A stretch of 64,000 nucleotides of DNA, taken from Lacrimispora xylanisolvens (GTDB lineage: Bacteria > Bacillota > Clostridia > Lachnospirales > Lachnospiraceae). Each line of letters opens with the position of its first letter. Position 1 is the stretch's first letter. The position numbers and the translations under genes were made by a program. The notes under the pieces were generated by a model. It made no database searches. It was not told the origin of the DNA and saw only the letters and a program-made list of their open reading frames with translations. Below, in pieces: positions 9,228-16,601 of this stretch. The stretch spans positions 454,353 through 518,352 of the forward strand of contig NZ_PTJA01000004.1 of NCBI RefSeq assembly GCF_002934545.1, read 5' to 3'.

Positions 9228-9285
9228 TTCTTCCTCCTTTCCAGCATTTCTAAGGTATTTTCTGCAAAAAAGCAGGAATTATGTA

Positions 9286-9314
9286 TTGACATATGTACCG
9301 AAATTAGCTAGAAT
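9286..9314 (+). promoter_or_regulatory. Promoter of rpsT
   Basis: TTGACA (9286-9291) and TAGAAT (9309-9314) are spaced by 17 bases. The leader to the start codon is about 85 bases. Confidence 0.85.
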
Positions 9315-9405
9315 ATAAAAGTATGTTTACATTGAACTGTCCGTGTCCAGGCTTTGATGCAAAACAAAGAATAAATCATATTACATTTTATTGGAGGTGT
9401 ACAGA

Positions 9406-9669
9406 TTGGCTAACATTAAATCTGCAAAGAAAAGAATCTTAGTTAACGAAACTAAGGCTGCTAGAAACAAAGCGATCAGATCCAAAGTGAAAACATCCAT
9501 TAAGAAAGTGGAATCTGCTATTACTGCCGGTGACAAGGCTGCTGCCCAGGCATTATTAGTAAGTGCTATTACAGAGATCGACAAAGCTGCTACTAAAGGC
9601 GTATATCATAAGAATAACGCTTCCAGAAAAGTATCCAGAATCTCTAAAGCTGTTAACGCAATGGCTTAA
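9406..9669 (+). CDS. rpsT: Small ribosomal subunit protein bS20
   Basis: The 87-residue basic protein begins ANIKSAKKRILVNETKAARN, the hallmark of S20, and binds 16S rRNA in 30S assembly. The start is a TTG at 9406, seven bases after GGAGGTG (9393-9399). An upstream in-frame TTG at 9391 would place the ribosome site inside the gene and gives a non-family N terminus, so it is rejected. In many Firmicutes rpsT lies next to holA; here 17 kb of tail genes separate them. Confidence 0.97.
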   Translation: MANIKSAKKRILVNETKAARNKAIRSKVKTSIKKVESAITAGDKAAAQALLVSAITEIDKAATKGVYHKNNASRKVSRISKAVNAMA

Positions 9670-9687
9670 TTCATAAACGATATTTAT

Positions 9688-9722
9688 CCCATTCAGACTA
9701 ACCCGCTGAATGGGATTTTTTG
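9688..9722 (+). terminator. Terminator of rpsT
   Basis: CCCATTCAG (9688-9696) pairs with CTGAATGGG (9706-9714), followed by ATTTTTTGG. It also separates rpsT from the convergent tailocin lysis genes. Confidence 0.9.
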
Positions 9723-9770
9723 GTTTGGCGGGATTGCCGGGGTCTCTGTTCACCGGATCCCGCCAGGTTC

Positions 9771-10601
9771 TTATTGGATCTGAAGTGCGCCGTTCTGGTC
9801 TGACTTTAAGTGCAGCTCACCCTCATACATACTGCCGTCAGCTGTCACGCGGTAAAGTTCATTTTTCCAGATCACCCACTGGTCTTTTGCCATTTTCCCA
9901 GAACTGTCTAAATAATACCACTTTCCGTCACTTCCGGTTTTCCAGGTATCTTTCACCATATATCCGGCTTCATCAAACCAGTACCAGGTATCTCCATCCT
10001 GATACCAGTCATTTTTCACATAATCTCCTGTATTCCCTAAATAAAATCTCCAGCCGTTCTCATCTTCCACCCAGCCGGATTTTACTTCTGCTGCGGATAA
10101 AAGAGAATCTTTAAAATCTTCCCAGGTGTGAATGGTGTTATTGTATACATAAGGATTGGGGCAGATTTTACCGGTTACGTCGTAATGTCTGATTACATGA
10201 TCTTCTTTGATTCCGTATTGTTCCATCAGCTGCTTAGTCAGTTTCTTTGCTGAAGCTACGGTTGCGTCTTCAAAGTACCAGTCTCTGCTTGTGTCAGACT
10301 GGCTGCCTTTGTTTCTGACACACAGCTCGATGCCAATGCTGTTGCTGTTGCGGCATTCCGGATGGATATAGGTTTTGGCTCCGCAGTGCCATGCAACGTT
10401 TTTGTCTTCAACGGACTGCCAGATTTCTCCGGTAAAGCCTACAAAGTAGTGGGCGCTGGCGCCTACGTACTGGGAGGCATAGTATTTGCAGTTTGCTTCT
10501 GCCCCTCCCAGCGCTCCTACATAATGAATGACGATATATTTAATACGGCTTAACTCGCCGTTACTGTAGTTATATGGGGTTAGAAGTTTGTTTATTTCCA
10601 C
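9771..10601 (-). CDS. N-acetylmuramoyl-L-alanine amidase with wall-binding repeats (endolysin)
   Basis: The 276-residue protein has an N-terminal amidase_2 domain (about residues 10-160). The zinc ligands and active-site segments are visible as IVIHYVG, SAHYFVG, NSIGIELC and HYDVTGKICPNPY. The C terminus has four to five aromatic Trp/Tyr repeats (GWRFYLGNTGDYVKNDWY, DTWYWFDEAGYMVKDTW, GKWYYLDSSGKMAKDQW) of the choline-binding or cell-wall-binding type. It has no signal peptide and would reach the wall through the holin. The start is a GTG directly after the stop of the small upstream gene. It is the last gene of the tail operon, releasing particles by lysis. Confidence 0.92.
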   Translation of the reverse strand: MEINKLLTPYNYSNGELSRIKYIVIHYVGALGGAEANCKYYASQYVGASAHYFVGFTGEIWQSVEDKNVAWHCGAKTYIHPECRNSNSIGIELCVRNKGSQSDTSRDWYFEDATVASAKKLTKQLMEQYGIKEDHVIRHYDVTGKICPNPYVYNNTIHTWEDFKDSLLSAAEVKSGWVEDENGWRFYLGNTGDYVKNDWYQDGDTWYWFDEAGYMVKDTWKTGSDGKWYYLDSSGKMAKDQWVIWKNELYRVTADGSMYEGELHLKSDQNGALQIQ

Positions 10602-10757
10602 TTAAATCCCCTCCCTTCTTCCCGAGAATCCCATGTCATCTGCGTCAAAGGATTCCCGGAAACGTTCGATTTCTGTATAATCGGAATTTTTTAGATTTTC
10701 CTGTATTCCAAGTAGTTCGATGTTGCTCATGTCTTGGGTTGATTCGCTTTTTACCAT
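10602..10757 (-). CDS. Small acidic protein of the lysis cassette (51 aa, unknown)
   Basis: A 51-residue reading frame starts at ATG 10757 behind AAGGTGATATCT and ends TAA at 10602, immediately abutting the GTG of the amidase. It is charged (many Glu, Asp, Ser), with no membrane segment: it begins MVKSESTQDMSNIELLG and ends FSGRREGI. The tight coupling to the amidase and the good ribosome site support a real gene. XkdX-like small proteins occur at this place in PBSX-type elements, but the resemblance is positional only. Confidence 0.65.
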   Translation of the reverse strand: MVKSESTQDMSNIELLGIQENLKNSDYTEIERFRESFDADDMGFSGRREGI

Positions 10758-10836
10758 AGATATCACCTTGTCCCTTTCTATTTATCATATGAAGAAATGT
10801 GGGAAAATGTCACGGGGCGGTGTACTTGGTAAGGTT

Positions 10837-11265
10837 TTAGGTTCGGTCGGGGAGCTCGTCGGTGTACTGGGACAGGAACTTCTTTATGGCTTCCCATATG
10901 TGTTTTACGGGCAGACCGCATAATGTCATGTTTTTTAAAATACTGACCAGTTCGTAGGCTATGTATAAAAGACCGAAAAACTCGGCAACACCTATTGCAT
11001 TAACTGGTAGATAGGACCGGATTGCTTCGGGAATGAAACCAATTAAATTTAGATGTATAATTTGATCAAGTACCAAAAGAAACGCCAGAGAGGCTACCAT
11101 TGATACTTTGCGAATGGCGCCATCTATACCAAAACAACTATTAAACATATGTTCCTTTATTGCTCTAATACAGCCGAAGCAGGTGTCCATTACTACTGCT
11201 AAAATAACAAGTTTAATAATTGGACTTCCCCATGCAAGAGCAAGTAATTCTACGATTTTATCCAT
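10837..11265 (-). CDS. Phage-type holin (toxin secretion/phage lysis family)
   Basis: The 142-residue protein has three or four hydrophobic segments (about residues 13-30, 50-70, 88-108) with the family features MDTCFGCIRAIKE near the N terminus and SYLPVNAIGVAEFFGLLYIAYELVSILKN toward the C terminus. It fits the Phage_holin_4 family. It would form pores that let the downstream amidase reach the wall. About 80 bases separate its stop from the 51-residue gene. Family assignment is from motif recall, not a search. Confidence 0.85.
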   Translation of the reverse strand: MDKIVELLALAWGSPIIKLVILAVVMDTCFGCIRAIKEHMFNSCFGIDGAIRKVSMVASLAFLLVLDQIIHLNLIGFIPEAIRSYLPVNAIGVAEFFGLLYIAYELVSILKNMTLCGLPVKHIWEAIKKFLSQYTDELPDRT

Positions 11266-11447
11266 TTTTTTCTCCTAAACCTTTCTTATAATTTTTTCTA
11301 TAGGGGGTAGTGATTGCGCCTGCTTTTATATATTTAATTATTGGATAATATTACTGTATTAAACTCATTTTACGTGTATGATTAATTTTCACCATATCCT
11401 ATTACGTAAATACTATCCTTTTCATCTAATATCATAAATATTTGTAT

Positions 11448-11906
11448 TTAAGTTAAAAATTCTATTTTAGAAATATAAACCGATCCTCCTTGGGTAGTTC
11501 TTGAAACACAAGCAAAACCTATTGAAAAAAAAGCCTGGGTATTTATATTAGATATATCAATATCGGTAACAGTATCTACAAGAAATCCTGCATATAAATT
11601 ATCAATACTTTTTAATACGCTATGTTTATTATCATTTGATAGAATAGCGCACCCATATCCCAATGCATCAAGACCATTACTATTCAAGTAATAATCAGTT
11701 TTATAATATAATCTAATTGTTTTAAATGGTGTCATATTAATACTGTACTTATTGACTATTCTGGAGGTAATAGTATGTCCTCTATCTTTATTGTCATAAT
11801 ATTCTCCTCTACCCATACAAATTCCTGAACTGGATATTTCTATGCCAAAATTATAGCCATATTCACGGATTCCCCCAGTAAGTACGCCTGAGAAAACCCC
11901 GTTTAA
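11448..11906 (-). pseudogene. Tail fibre C-terminal part, displaced by a -1 frameshift
   Basis: An open frame of 152 codons continues the upstream fibre gene in the -1 frame. It begins LNGVFSGVLTGGIREYGYN and includes an internal ATG at 11816 (MGRGEYYDNKDRG) that lacks a good ribosome site. It is AT-rich compared with the rest of the tail operon, as usual for swapped receptor-binding tips. It is probably the distal, target-binding part of the fibre. Whether it is made depends on the frameshift (see the finding on the T5 run). Confidence 0.6.
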
Positions 11907-12568
11907 AAAGACGTTTGTCCGACTGCCAAATAACTATAATCGGGAAATGTTCCAACTACACCACCGATATTTACACCATTTTTTATATTCTCTGGTCGAA
12001 AATTAGGAATGTCTTGCTGAATCCAATTGACTCCATTTAAGTAATGACCATTTCTAACCCTTAAATTTATTGTTCCCGCCCAGTTAGACATACCTTGAGA
12101 CCATGCCCGATCAGTACCAGAAATCTCGGCATTTTGAATTGGGATTGTACCACTGACTTTAGTGCCATTAACCCAAGCCGTTTGTCCACTTAGGATATGT
12201 GCCGCTGAAGCCGTCCCTCCGGTCTGGCTTATTAAACTATTAGCTGCAACTTTCCCGGAGCCATTGTGATATCCAGCAGGAATTGTATAGCTTCCTCCTG
12301 CATTAAGTACAGTTGATATAGCCCCACAATTTGGCATATTGCCAGTACGTTTCACTCTAGCGTCTTTATTATAATAGGTCCTTTTGTCAAGAACCTGACT
12401 ATCTGCTGCATCACCGGTCAACTCCAGGGTACCTTCTACAATTTCATCATCTGAATCACTTGTAATGGCAGTGTATCCTTTTAACACTTCGGAGCTAGTA
12501 GCAGTACACTCATCAGACCCGGCTCCAGCACCTCCGGCCCCTGAAATACTCACTTTACCCATTTGCAC
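11903..12568 (-). CDS. Tail fibre protein, N-terminal and shaft part
   Basis: The 221-residue frame starts with a glycine-rich segment (GAGGAGAGSDECTA) and contains repeated beta-type units (SEVLKGYTAITSDSDDEIVEGT, HILSGQTAWVNGTKVSGTIP, ENIKNGVNIGGVVGTFPDY) common in Firmicute phage tail fibres. The last unit, GVVGTF, normally leads into a distal domain. Here the frame stops (QTSF-stop) at a run of five T, and the distal domain continues in the -1 frame. It follows the 144-residue gene with a short overlap. Confidence 0.75.
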   Translation of the reverse strand: MQMGKVSISGAGGAGAGSDECTATSSEVLKGYTAITSDSDDEIVEGTLELTGDAADSQVLDKRTYYNKDARVKRTGNMPNCGAISTVLNAGGSYTIPAGYHNGSGKVAANSLISQTGGTASAAHILSGQTAWVNGTKVSGTIPIQNAEISGTDRAWSQGMSNWAGTINLRVRNGHYLNGVNWIQQDIPNFRPENIKNGVNIGGVVGTFPDYSYLAVGQTSF

Positions 12569-12989
12569 TCACTCCTCTCAGATATACACTAAAATCTTCT
12601 ATTGGCTTCTTTTCTCCGCAAAAGAACGTTACATATTCATCTTCTGTCTCCCCGTAAGTTATCATCCCGGTCATTTTTCTTCTAAGTTTTACCGCTGCAG
12701 CATCCAGACTTTTAGGCGTACAAGGACTTAGTAACGGATTATCAGTTGCTTTCAACCCCGCCACCGCTACTCTTTGGCTGTAAGGAGCAGTATCGCTCCA
12801 GCCGGAAGCCGGAATACTTACCTCTATTAACTGTTCATGCTGCTCCTGAACCATCTTATTATAAAAAGTATTATTAAAAAGCTGTTCAATCTCAACCGCC
12901 ATCTCCTGGCCATCTGCCAGCGTATCCCTGTCCCATTTACGAATTTCAGCCGTAAATTCCGGCGGATTCTTTACATCACAAAATGCCAT
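12555..12989 (-). CDS. Phage tail-region protein of unknown function (144 aa)
   Basis: The 144-residue soluble protein is placed between the collar/fibre-base protein and the fibre, beginning AFCDVKNPPEFTAEIRKWDR. A central segment (VSIPASGWSDTAPYSQRVAVAG) resembles the short beta-hairpin unit found in many Firmicute phage fibre-associated proteins. It has no membrane segment or catalytic motif that I recognise. Its position suggests a fibre connector or baseplate accessory protein. Confidence 0.6.
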   Translation of the reverse strand: MAFCDVKNPPEFTAEIRKWDRDTLADGQEMAVEIEQLFNNTFYNKMVQEQHEQLIEVSIPASGWSDTAPYSQRVAVAGLKATDNPLLSPCTPKSLDAAAVKLRRKMTGMITYGETEDEYVTFFCGEKKPIEDFSVYLRGVSANG

Positions 12990-13001
12990 TGTTAAACCTC
13001 C

Positions 13002-13397
13002 TTAAAATATTTCATCCATATCATAGATCTGAGGAATATCTGCATCTTTCCCTTTTCGCATGAAGGTTCGGTATGCAATTAAATCTCCTTCTGCATCAAA
13101 CAATCCCATTTCTGATATCTCACTTCCGGTCAGTTCTCCTTTGTTAAGAGTAGCCGTATAGCGGCAGATTGTTTCCGTTTCATCGGTATAAACATGAGTT
13201 TCAATTTCCTTCTTCATCAATTCATTGTAGAGACCGATTTCATTTCCGGAAGCTGTTTTGGGCTTTCCATTGTCTTCTACTCCTCCATCGCCCCAGGCCA
13301 TATGAGTAATGATTGGAAGTGTCATATCTCCAGCATGTGCTTTACAGAATTTTTTCCTTCCAGTTAGTGTGATAACTCCATTTGTAATATCTGCCAT
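13002..13397 (-). CDS. Tail-collar/fibre base protein
   Basis: The 131-residue protein begins ADITNGVITLTGRKKFCKAHAG and contains ITHMAWGDGG and the SEMGLFDAEGDLIAYRTF segment typical of the N-terminal 'phage tail-collar fibre' domain, which attaches fibres to the baseplate. The start is taken at ATG 13397 behind AAAGGATGATAAAT. The ATG twelve bases further upstream overlaps the ribosome site. It follows tail protein I. Confidence 0.75.
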   Translation of the reverse strand: MADITNGVITLTGRKKFCKAHAGDMTLPIITHMAWGDGGVEDNGKPKTASGNEIGLYNELMKKEIETHVYTDETETICRYTATLNKGELTGSEISEMGLFDAEGDLIAYRTFMRKGKDADIPQIYDMDEIF

Positions 13398-13411
13398 ATT
13401 TATCATCCTTT

Positions 13412-14350
13412 CTATAAAACGGTTAGTCCTCCGTTTAATGATCTGGAAATATCAAGACTCCATTCTGAAGATAATTCATTTAATGTAGTAACCCTGATAT
13501 TTCCTGTTTTAATTTCACTTTTAACTTCATTTTTTATTCTAAGTACATTTTTCCCCTCAGATCTAACTTTCAGAAACTCAATCAGACGAAAGCGTTCATC
13601 TCTGGATCGATCTACTGGAACCGTATTCATAAACCTCATATTTCCGTCTAGTAATATATCCTTCGAAACTCTAACATGGAATTTTTGTACAACAGGATAA
13701 AAATCAATTCTTTCATCACTATCATATCCGCTCAGTTTCTTATCAGTCAGTTTCCATAACCCATCCAGACTTAAATAAGGAGTATTTACCCGAGGATAAA
13801 ATCGGTTGCGAAACCGGATCGCATTGTCATAACTAATTTCACATGTAGCAATAGAATTTATTACAAATTCTACATACTCAAGCCACGATCTGGCATTTTT
13901 ATATAACTCTATCTGCCTCTTTATCTCTGATCCATATCCAGGCAGAATCTCGTGTTCCCCTACCTGAACTATTGCTTTAAAATGAAAAGGAGCTCCATTA
14001 TACTGATACCATTCCTTAATTTCTCCCCCATCAAGCACCGCACTCAAAAATTCTTTGAGTACACCAGGAGTTCCTGATCTCATATACCAGGCGGTTGTCT
14101 GTACAATCAGCTCTTCTTTTAAAGTCCTTGGCATTGTCTGTTCATAATACTGAGTATTAAGTTCCAATGCCAGAAGATCTAAAACAGCTTCCGGTACTTT
14201 TTTAATTTCTCCATATAAATGGCTTGCCTGAGAATACTCCTGTAATTTTTTCATCGCCTGGCTCACAGCATAACTGACCGCTTTCGTTTCAGGAGTAATC
14301 AGGTTATACGGCATAATATCATTGATCTCACCATGATAAAAATCAATCAT
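13412..14350 (-). CDS. Phage tail protein I (baseplate)
   Basis: The 312-residue protein is placed directly after protein J with an 8-base overlap, as in P2 and PBSX-like phages. The N-terminal half fits the P2 gpI family: NLITPETKAVSYAVSQAMKK, the TMPRTLKEELIVQTTAWYMRSGTPGVLKEFLSAVLDGGEIKEWYQY region, and GAPFHFKA. The C-terminal half is a repeat-poor extension of about 150 residues that may dock the fibre. It is part of the outer baseplate. Confidence 0.85.
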   Translation of the reverse strand: MIDFYHGEINDIMPYNLITPETKAVSYAVSQAMKKLQEYSQASHLYGEIKKVPEAVLDLLALELNTQYYEQTMPRTLKEELIVQTTAWYMRSGTPGVLKEFLSAVLDGGEIKEWYQYNGAPFHFKAIVQVGEHEILPGYGSEIKRQIELYKNARSWLEYVEFVINSIATCEISYDNAIRFRNRFYPRVNTPYLSLDGLWKLTDKKLSGYDSDERIDFYPVVQKFHVRVSKDILLDGNMRFMNTVPVDRSRDERFRLIEFLKVRSEGKNVLRIKNEVKSEIKTGNIRVTTLNELSSEWSLDISRSLNGGLTVL

Positions 14351-15482
14351 CCCGTCTTCCTCCGTAAGCCAAAGTGATTTTATCCGGTACTGCCAGAGCG
14401 GAATTAGGTACTTCTGTAAATACTGGCTCTACAATATCAGCCATTTTTACTCCTGTACCCATAATGTAATATAGAAGCTGTGCCGGATTGATATCTCTCC
14501 CCACCTTTTTTTGCCATGTTATGTAATTATTGCAGGCAGTTGAAACGGCTTCCTTCATGGTTTCTTCCCTGTCTCTGTCTTCATTGAGAATATAATAAAT
14601 CAGTTCAATATTATATTTTATTTCCTCAGGTTTCTTTACAACTACATGATCTGTTAAGGGTCTGATATTGCTATCTGATAAATATGTCTCCAAATTCTTT
14701 AAAAAAACATCGTCAGGAATCGTACCATCTGCCATGGTAACATAGATATCCACCTCCCCCGGAGATTCTGAAGTGATAAGGCATTCTCCAATTGCAGGGC
14801 TAAATGTTTTAACCCAATATTCGTACGCTCGCTCCGGACCGGCAGTGGAATAGCTGACTGGAGATAAATAAATTCTCTCTGCCAGTTCTTCATCATTTTC
14901 CCTGTCTGCACCACCACTGGTCGTCACAATATTTGAAACTTTCATTGTATAAGGCAGCAAATCCGTTAACCATTTAATTTCGCCTGGCAGATAACCGTTT
15001 CCTATCGTTCCGCTCTGTTCACACTCAGCTGCTATATCTGTATATAACTGCCCTGACTTTATTTCACTTTTCTTTGTTGTTGTAAAATATAAATCAGGAC
15101 CTTTCACTCTGGTTCCTTTTGGTATGACTACCGCCCGTTCAACCTTATCCGCCAGCGTAAACCGTATCACCGTACGTGCGGGCGCCGCTTCATTTCTTTT
15201 TACTTTTTTAAATGCTGCCAGATTATCCAGGAATTCACCTGTGCTGTATTTCAGCAATCCCATTTTTCCAGCCTTGTCTTCATATTGATACCCCTGATAT
15301 ATTGCAACTGCGCAGGAATACAGAATGAGACGATAAGGGTCGGCCAGTCCCAATGAAACATCTTCACCGGTTAACTCTCTGTACTTCTCTTCATAATCAT
15401 GGATCAACCTTTCCTGTAAGTCGGAGAAACTTGTATTTTCTATAAAACTGACCTCTGGATAATCAGAAAATCTGCTTTCCAT
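14343..15482 (-). CDS. Baseplate J / gp47-like wedge protein
   Basis: The 379-residue protein contains the typical baseplate-J sequence blocks: DNLAAFKKVKRNEAAPARTVIRFTL, VVIPKGTRV, AECEQSGTIGNGYLPGEIKWL and GGADRENDEELAERIYLSPVSYSTAGPERAYEYW, then the C-terminal part with PGEVDIYVTM. It forms the baseplate wedge with gp25 and protein I. The start overlaps the gp25 stop, indicating coupling. Confidence 0.93.
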   Translation of the reverse strand: MESRFSDYPEVSFIENTSFSDLQERLIHDYEEKYRELTGEDVSLGLADPYRLILYSCAVAIYQGYQYEDKAGKMGLLKYSTGEFLDNLAAFKKVKRNEAAPARTVIRFTLADKVERAVVIPKGTRVKGPDLYFTTTKKSEIKSGQLYTDIAAECEQSGTIGNGYLPGEIKWLTDLLPYTMKVSNIVTTSGGADRENDEELAERIYLSPVSYSTAGPERAYEYWVKTFSPAIGECLITSESPGEVDIYVTMADGTIPDDVFLKNLETYLSDSNIRPLTDHVVVKKPEEIKYNIELIYYILNEDRDREETMKEAVSTACNNYITWQKKVGRDINPAQLLYYIMGTGVKMADIVEPVFTEVPNSALAVPDKITLAYGGRRDD

Positions 15483-15781
15483 TATATTTCCTCCTTTCCT
15501 GCAAAATATATGTGTGGAATAATAGTCCCCTCTTTGTTCTCAAATGTGATATCTTTTATAGATACTCTTGGCTCATATTTTTCCACTTTACTGGTTACCT
15601 CCAGAAAAAACAGGCTTTCTGCTGCTTCCGGAACCTCATCGAGACACCCCCATGAGATTCCAAAATCTCTGTCAGCCGGCTGGGATCCAGCTCTTGTTCC
15701 CAACAGCGCTTTTAAGTTTCTCTTTAATTCCTCTTCCAGCCTGCCGGACAAACCAGTTATTGATAATTCGTAATTTACCAT
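15482..15781 (-). CDS. Baseplate wedge protein gp25 (W-like)
   Basis: The 99-residue protein has the small gp25/lysozyme-like fold signature: LKRNLKALLGTRAGSQPADRDFGI and EKYEPRVSIKDITFE. It is a structural wedge component that nucleates the sheath. It sits between U and J, overlapping J by one base. Confidence 0.88.
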   Translation of the reverse strand: MVNYELSITGLSGRLEEELKRNLKALLGTRAGSQPADRDFGISWGCLDEVPEAAESLFFLEVTSKVEKYEPRVSIKDITFENKEGTIIPHIYFAGKEEI

Positions 15782-15790
15782 TTACCTACC

Positions 15791-16180
15791 TCACAAATAT
15801 TCCTGTAAAGTCAAAGAAACGCTGGCTCGGTACAATTCACCTCCTCTTAATACAACCTCCCAGGCTTCCGAACTTTTAGTAATAACCCATTTGTTTTTTC
15901 CGACTTTTTTTTTGCCAATTACTAGTGTATTTACTTCCCCTGTCTCAACCATTCGTTCCAGTACTCCTAAAAGATACCTTGGTTTCACACCCAAAGACGC
16001 ATCCAATGTTATATCAAAACTTACGGTCTGCAGGTCAGGCCCGTTGAATTCACTAAGAGGCTTCTGTCCAATCCGTTCCATGGTACTCCATGACGCTGAT
16101 ATTTCTCTCTTTAAATTCTGAAAAGTAAATACCCGATTGTCATTGACTTTAAAACGCAGACTTCCTAATATACCAATCAT
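15791..16180 (-). CDS. Phage tail protein U (P2 gpU-like)
   Basis: The 129-residue protein matches the P2 gpU pattern: GSLRFKVNDNRVFTFQNLKRE, then GQKPLSEFNGPDLQTVSFDITLDASLGVKPR and WVITKSSEAWEVV. In P2-like phages U acts in tail completion or baseplate assembly. The start overlaps the V gene stop by four bases. Confidence 0.82.
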   Translation of the reverse strand: MIGILGSLRFKVNDNRVFTFQNLKREISASWSTMERIGQKPLSEFNGPDLQTVSFDITLDASLGVKPRYLLGVLERMVETGEVNTLVIGKKKVGKNKWVITKSSEAWEVVLRGGELYRASVSLTLQEYL

Positions 16181-16590
16181 TGCGACAGACTCCTTTCCAA
16201 TCTTTCCAGTCTGGCTTTCAAATTCAGAATTTCAGTAAGACTGATTGCTCCTTTTTCTCCTTCCAGACTGATTTCCTGGGAATGCAATGTAAATGTTCCA
16301 TTTTGAAGAGATTCATAACTGTTACTGTCCATCTCCTTTTTATAGGTCATTTCCCTGGGAGCCTTTTTGACTTCATTCCAGAATCCGCCCAATACAACGC
16401 CTGAACTGGTGTCATTAGACAGATGAAGAACAATTACCTGATCATTTACTCTCGGAGGTTTGTACTCTCCCAGAAAATAAAACATTCCCAGTTCTGAAGT
16501 CGTACTGTCTCTGTCCGGATAATAAACTCTGACCATTCCATTTTCCTGATTTACAGAAGAAATTCTCCCGACTCTGACTACATCATTCAT
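16177..16590 (-). CDS. Baseplate assembly protein V (spike/OB-fold)
   Basis: The 137-residue protein has an N-terminal OB-like segment (VGRISSVNQENGMVRVYYPDRD and NDQVIVLHLSNDTSSGVVLGGFWN) as in gpV/gp5 baseplate spike proteins. The C-terminal end is a short helix (LNLKARLERLERSLSQ). The start is the ATG at 16590 behind AAAGGAGAAAAT. An upstream ATG at 16605 has a poor site and overlaps the hub stop. It is probably the central spike or its adaptor that pierces the target envelope. Confidence 0.85.
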   Translation of the reverse strand: MNDVVRVGRISSVNQENGMVRVYYPDRDSTTSELGMFYFLGEYKPPRVNDQVIVLHLSNDTSSGVVLGGFWNEVKKAPREMTYKKEMDSNSYESLQNGTFTLHSQEISLEGEKGAISLTEILNLKARLERLERSLSQ

Positions 16591-16601
16591 ATTTTCTCCT
16601 T

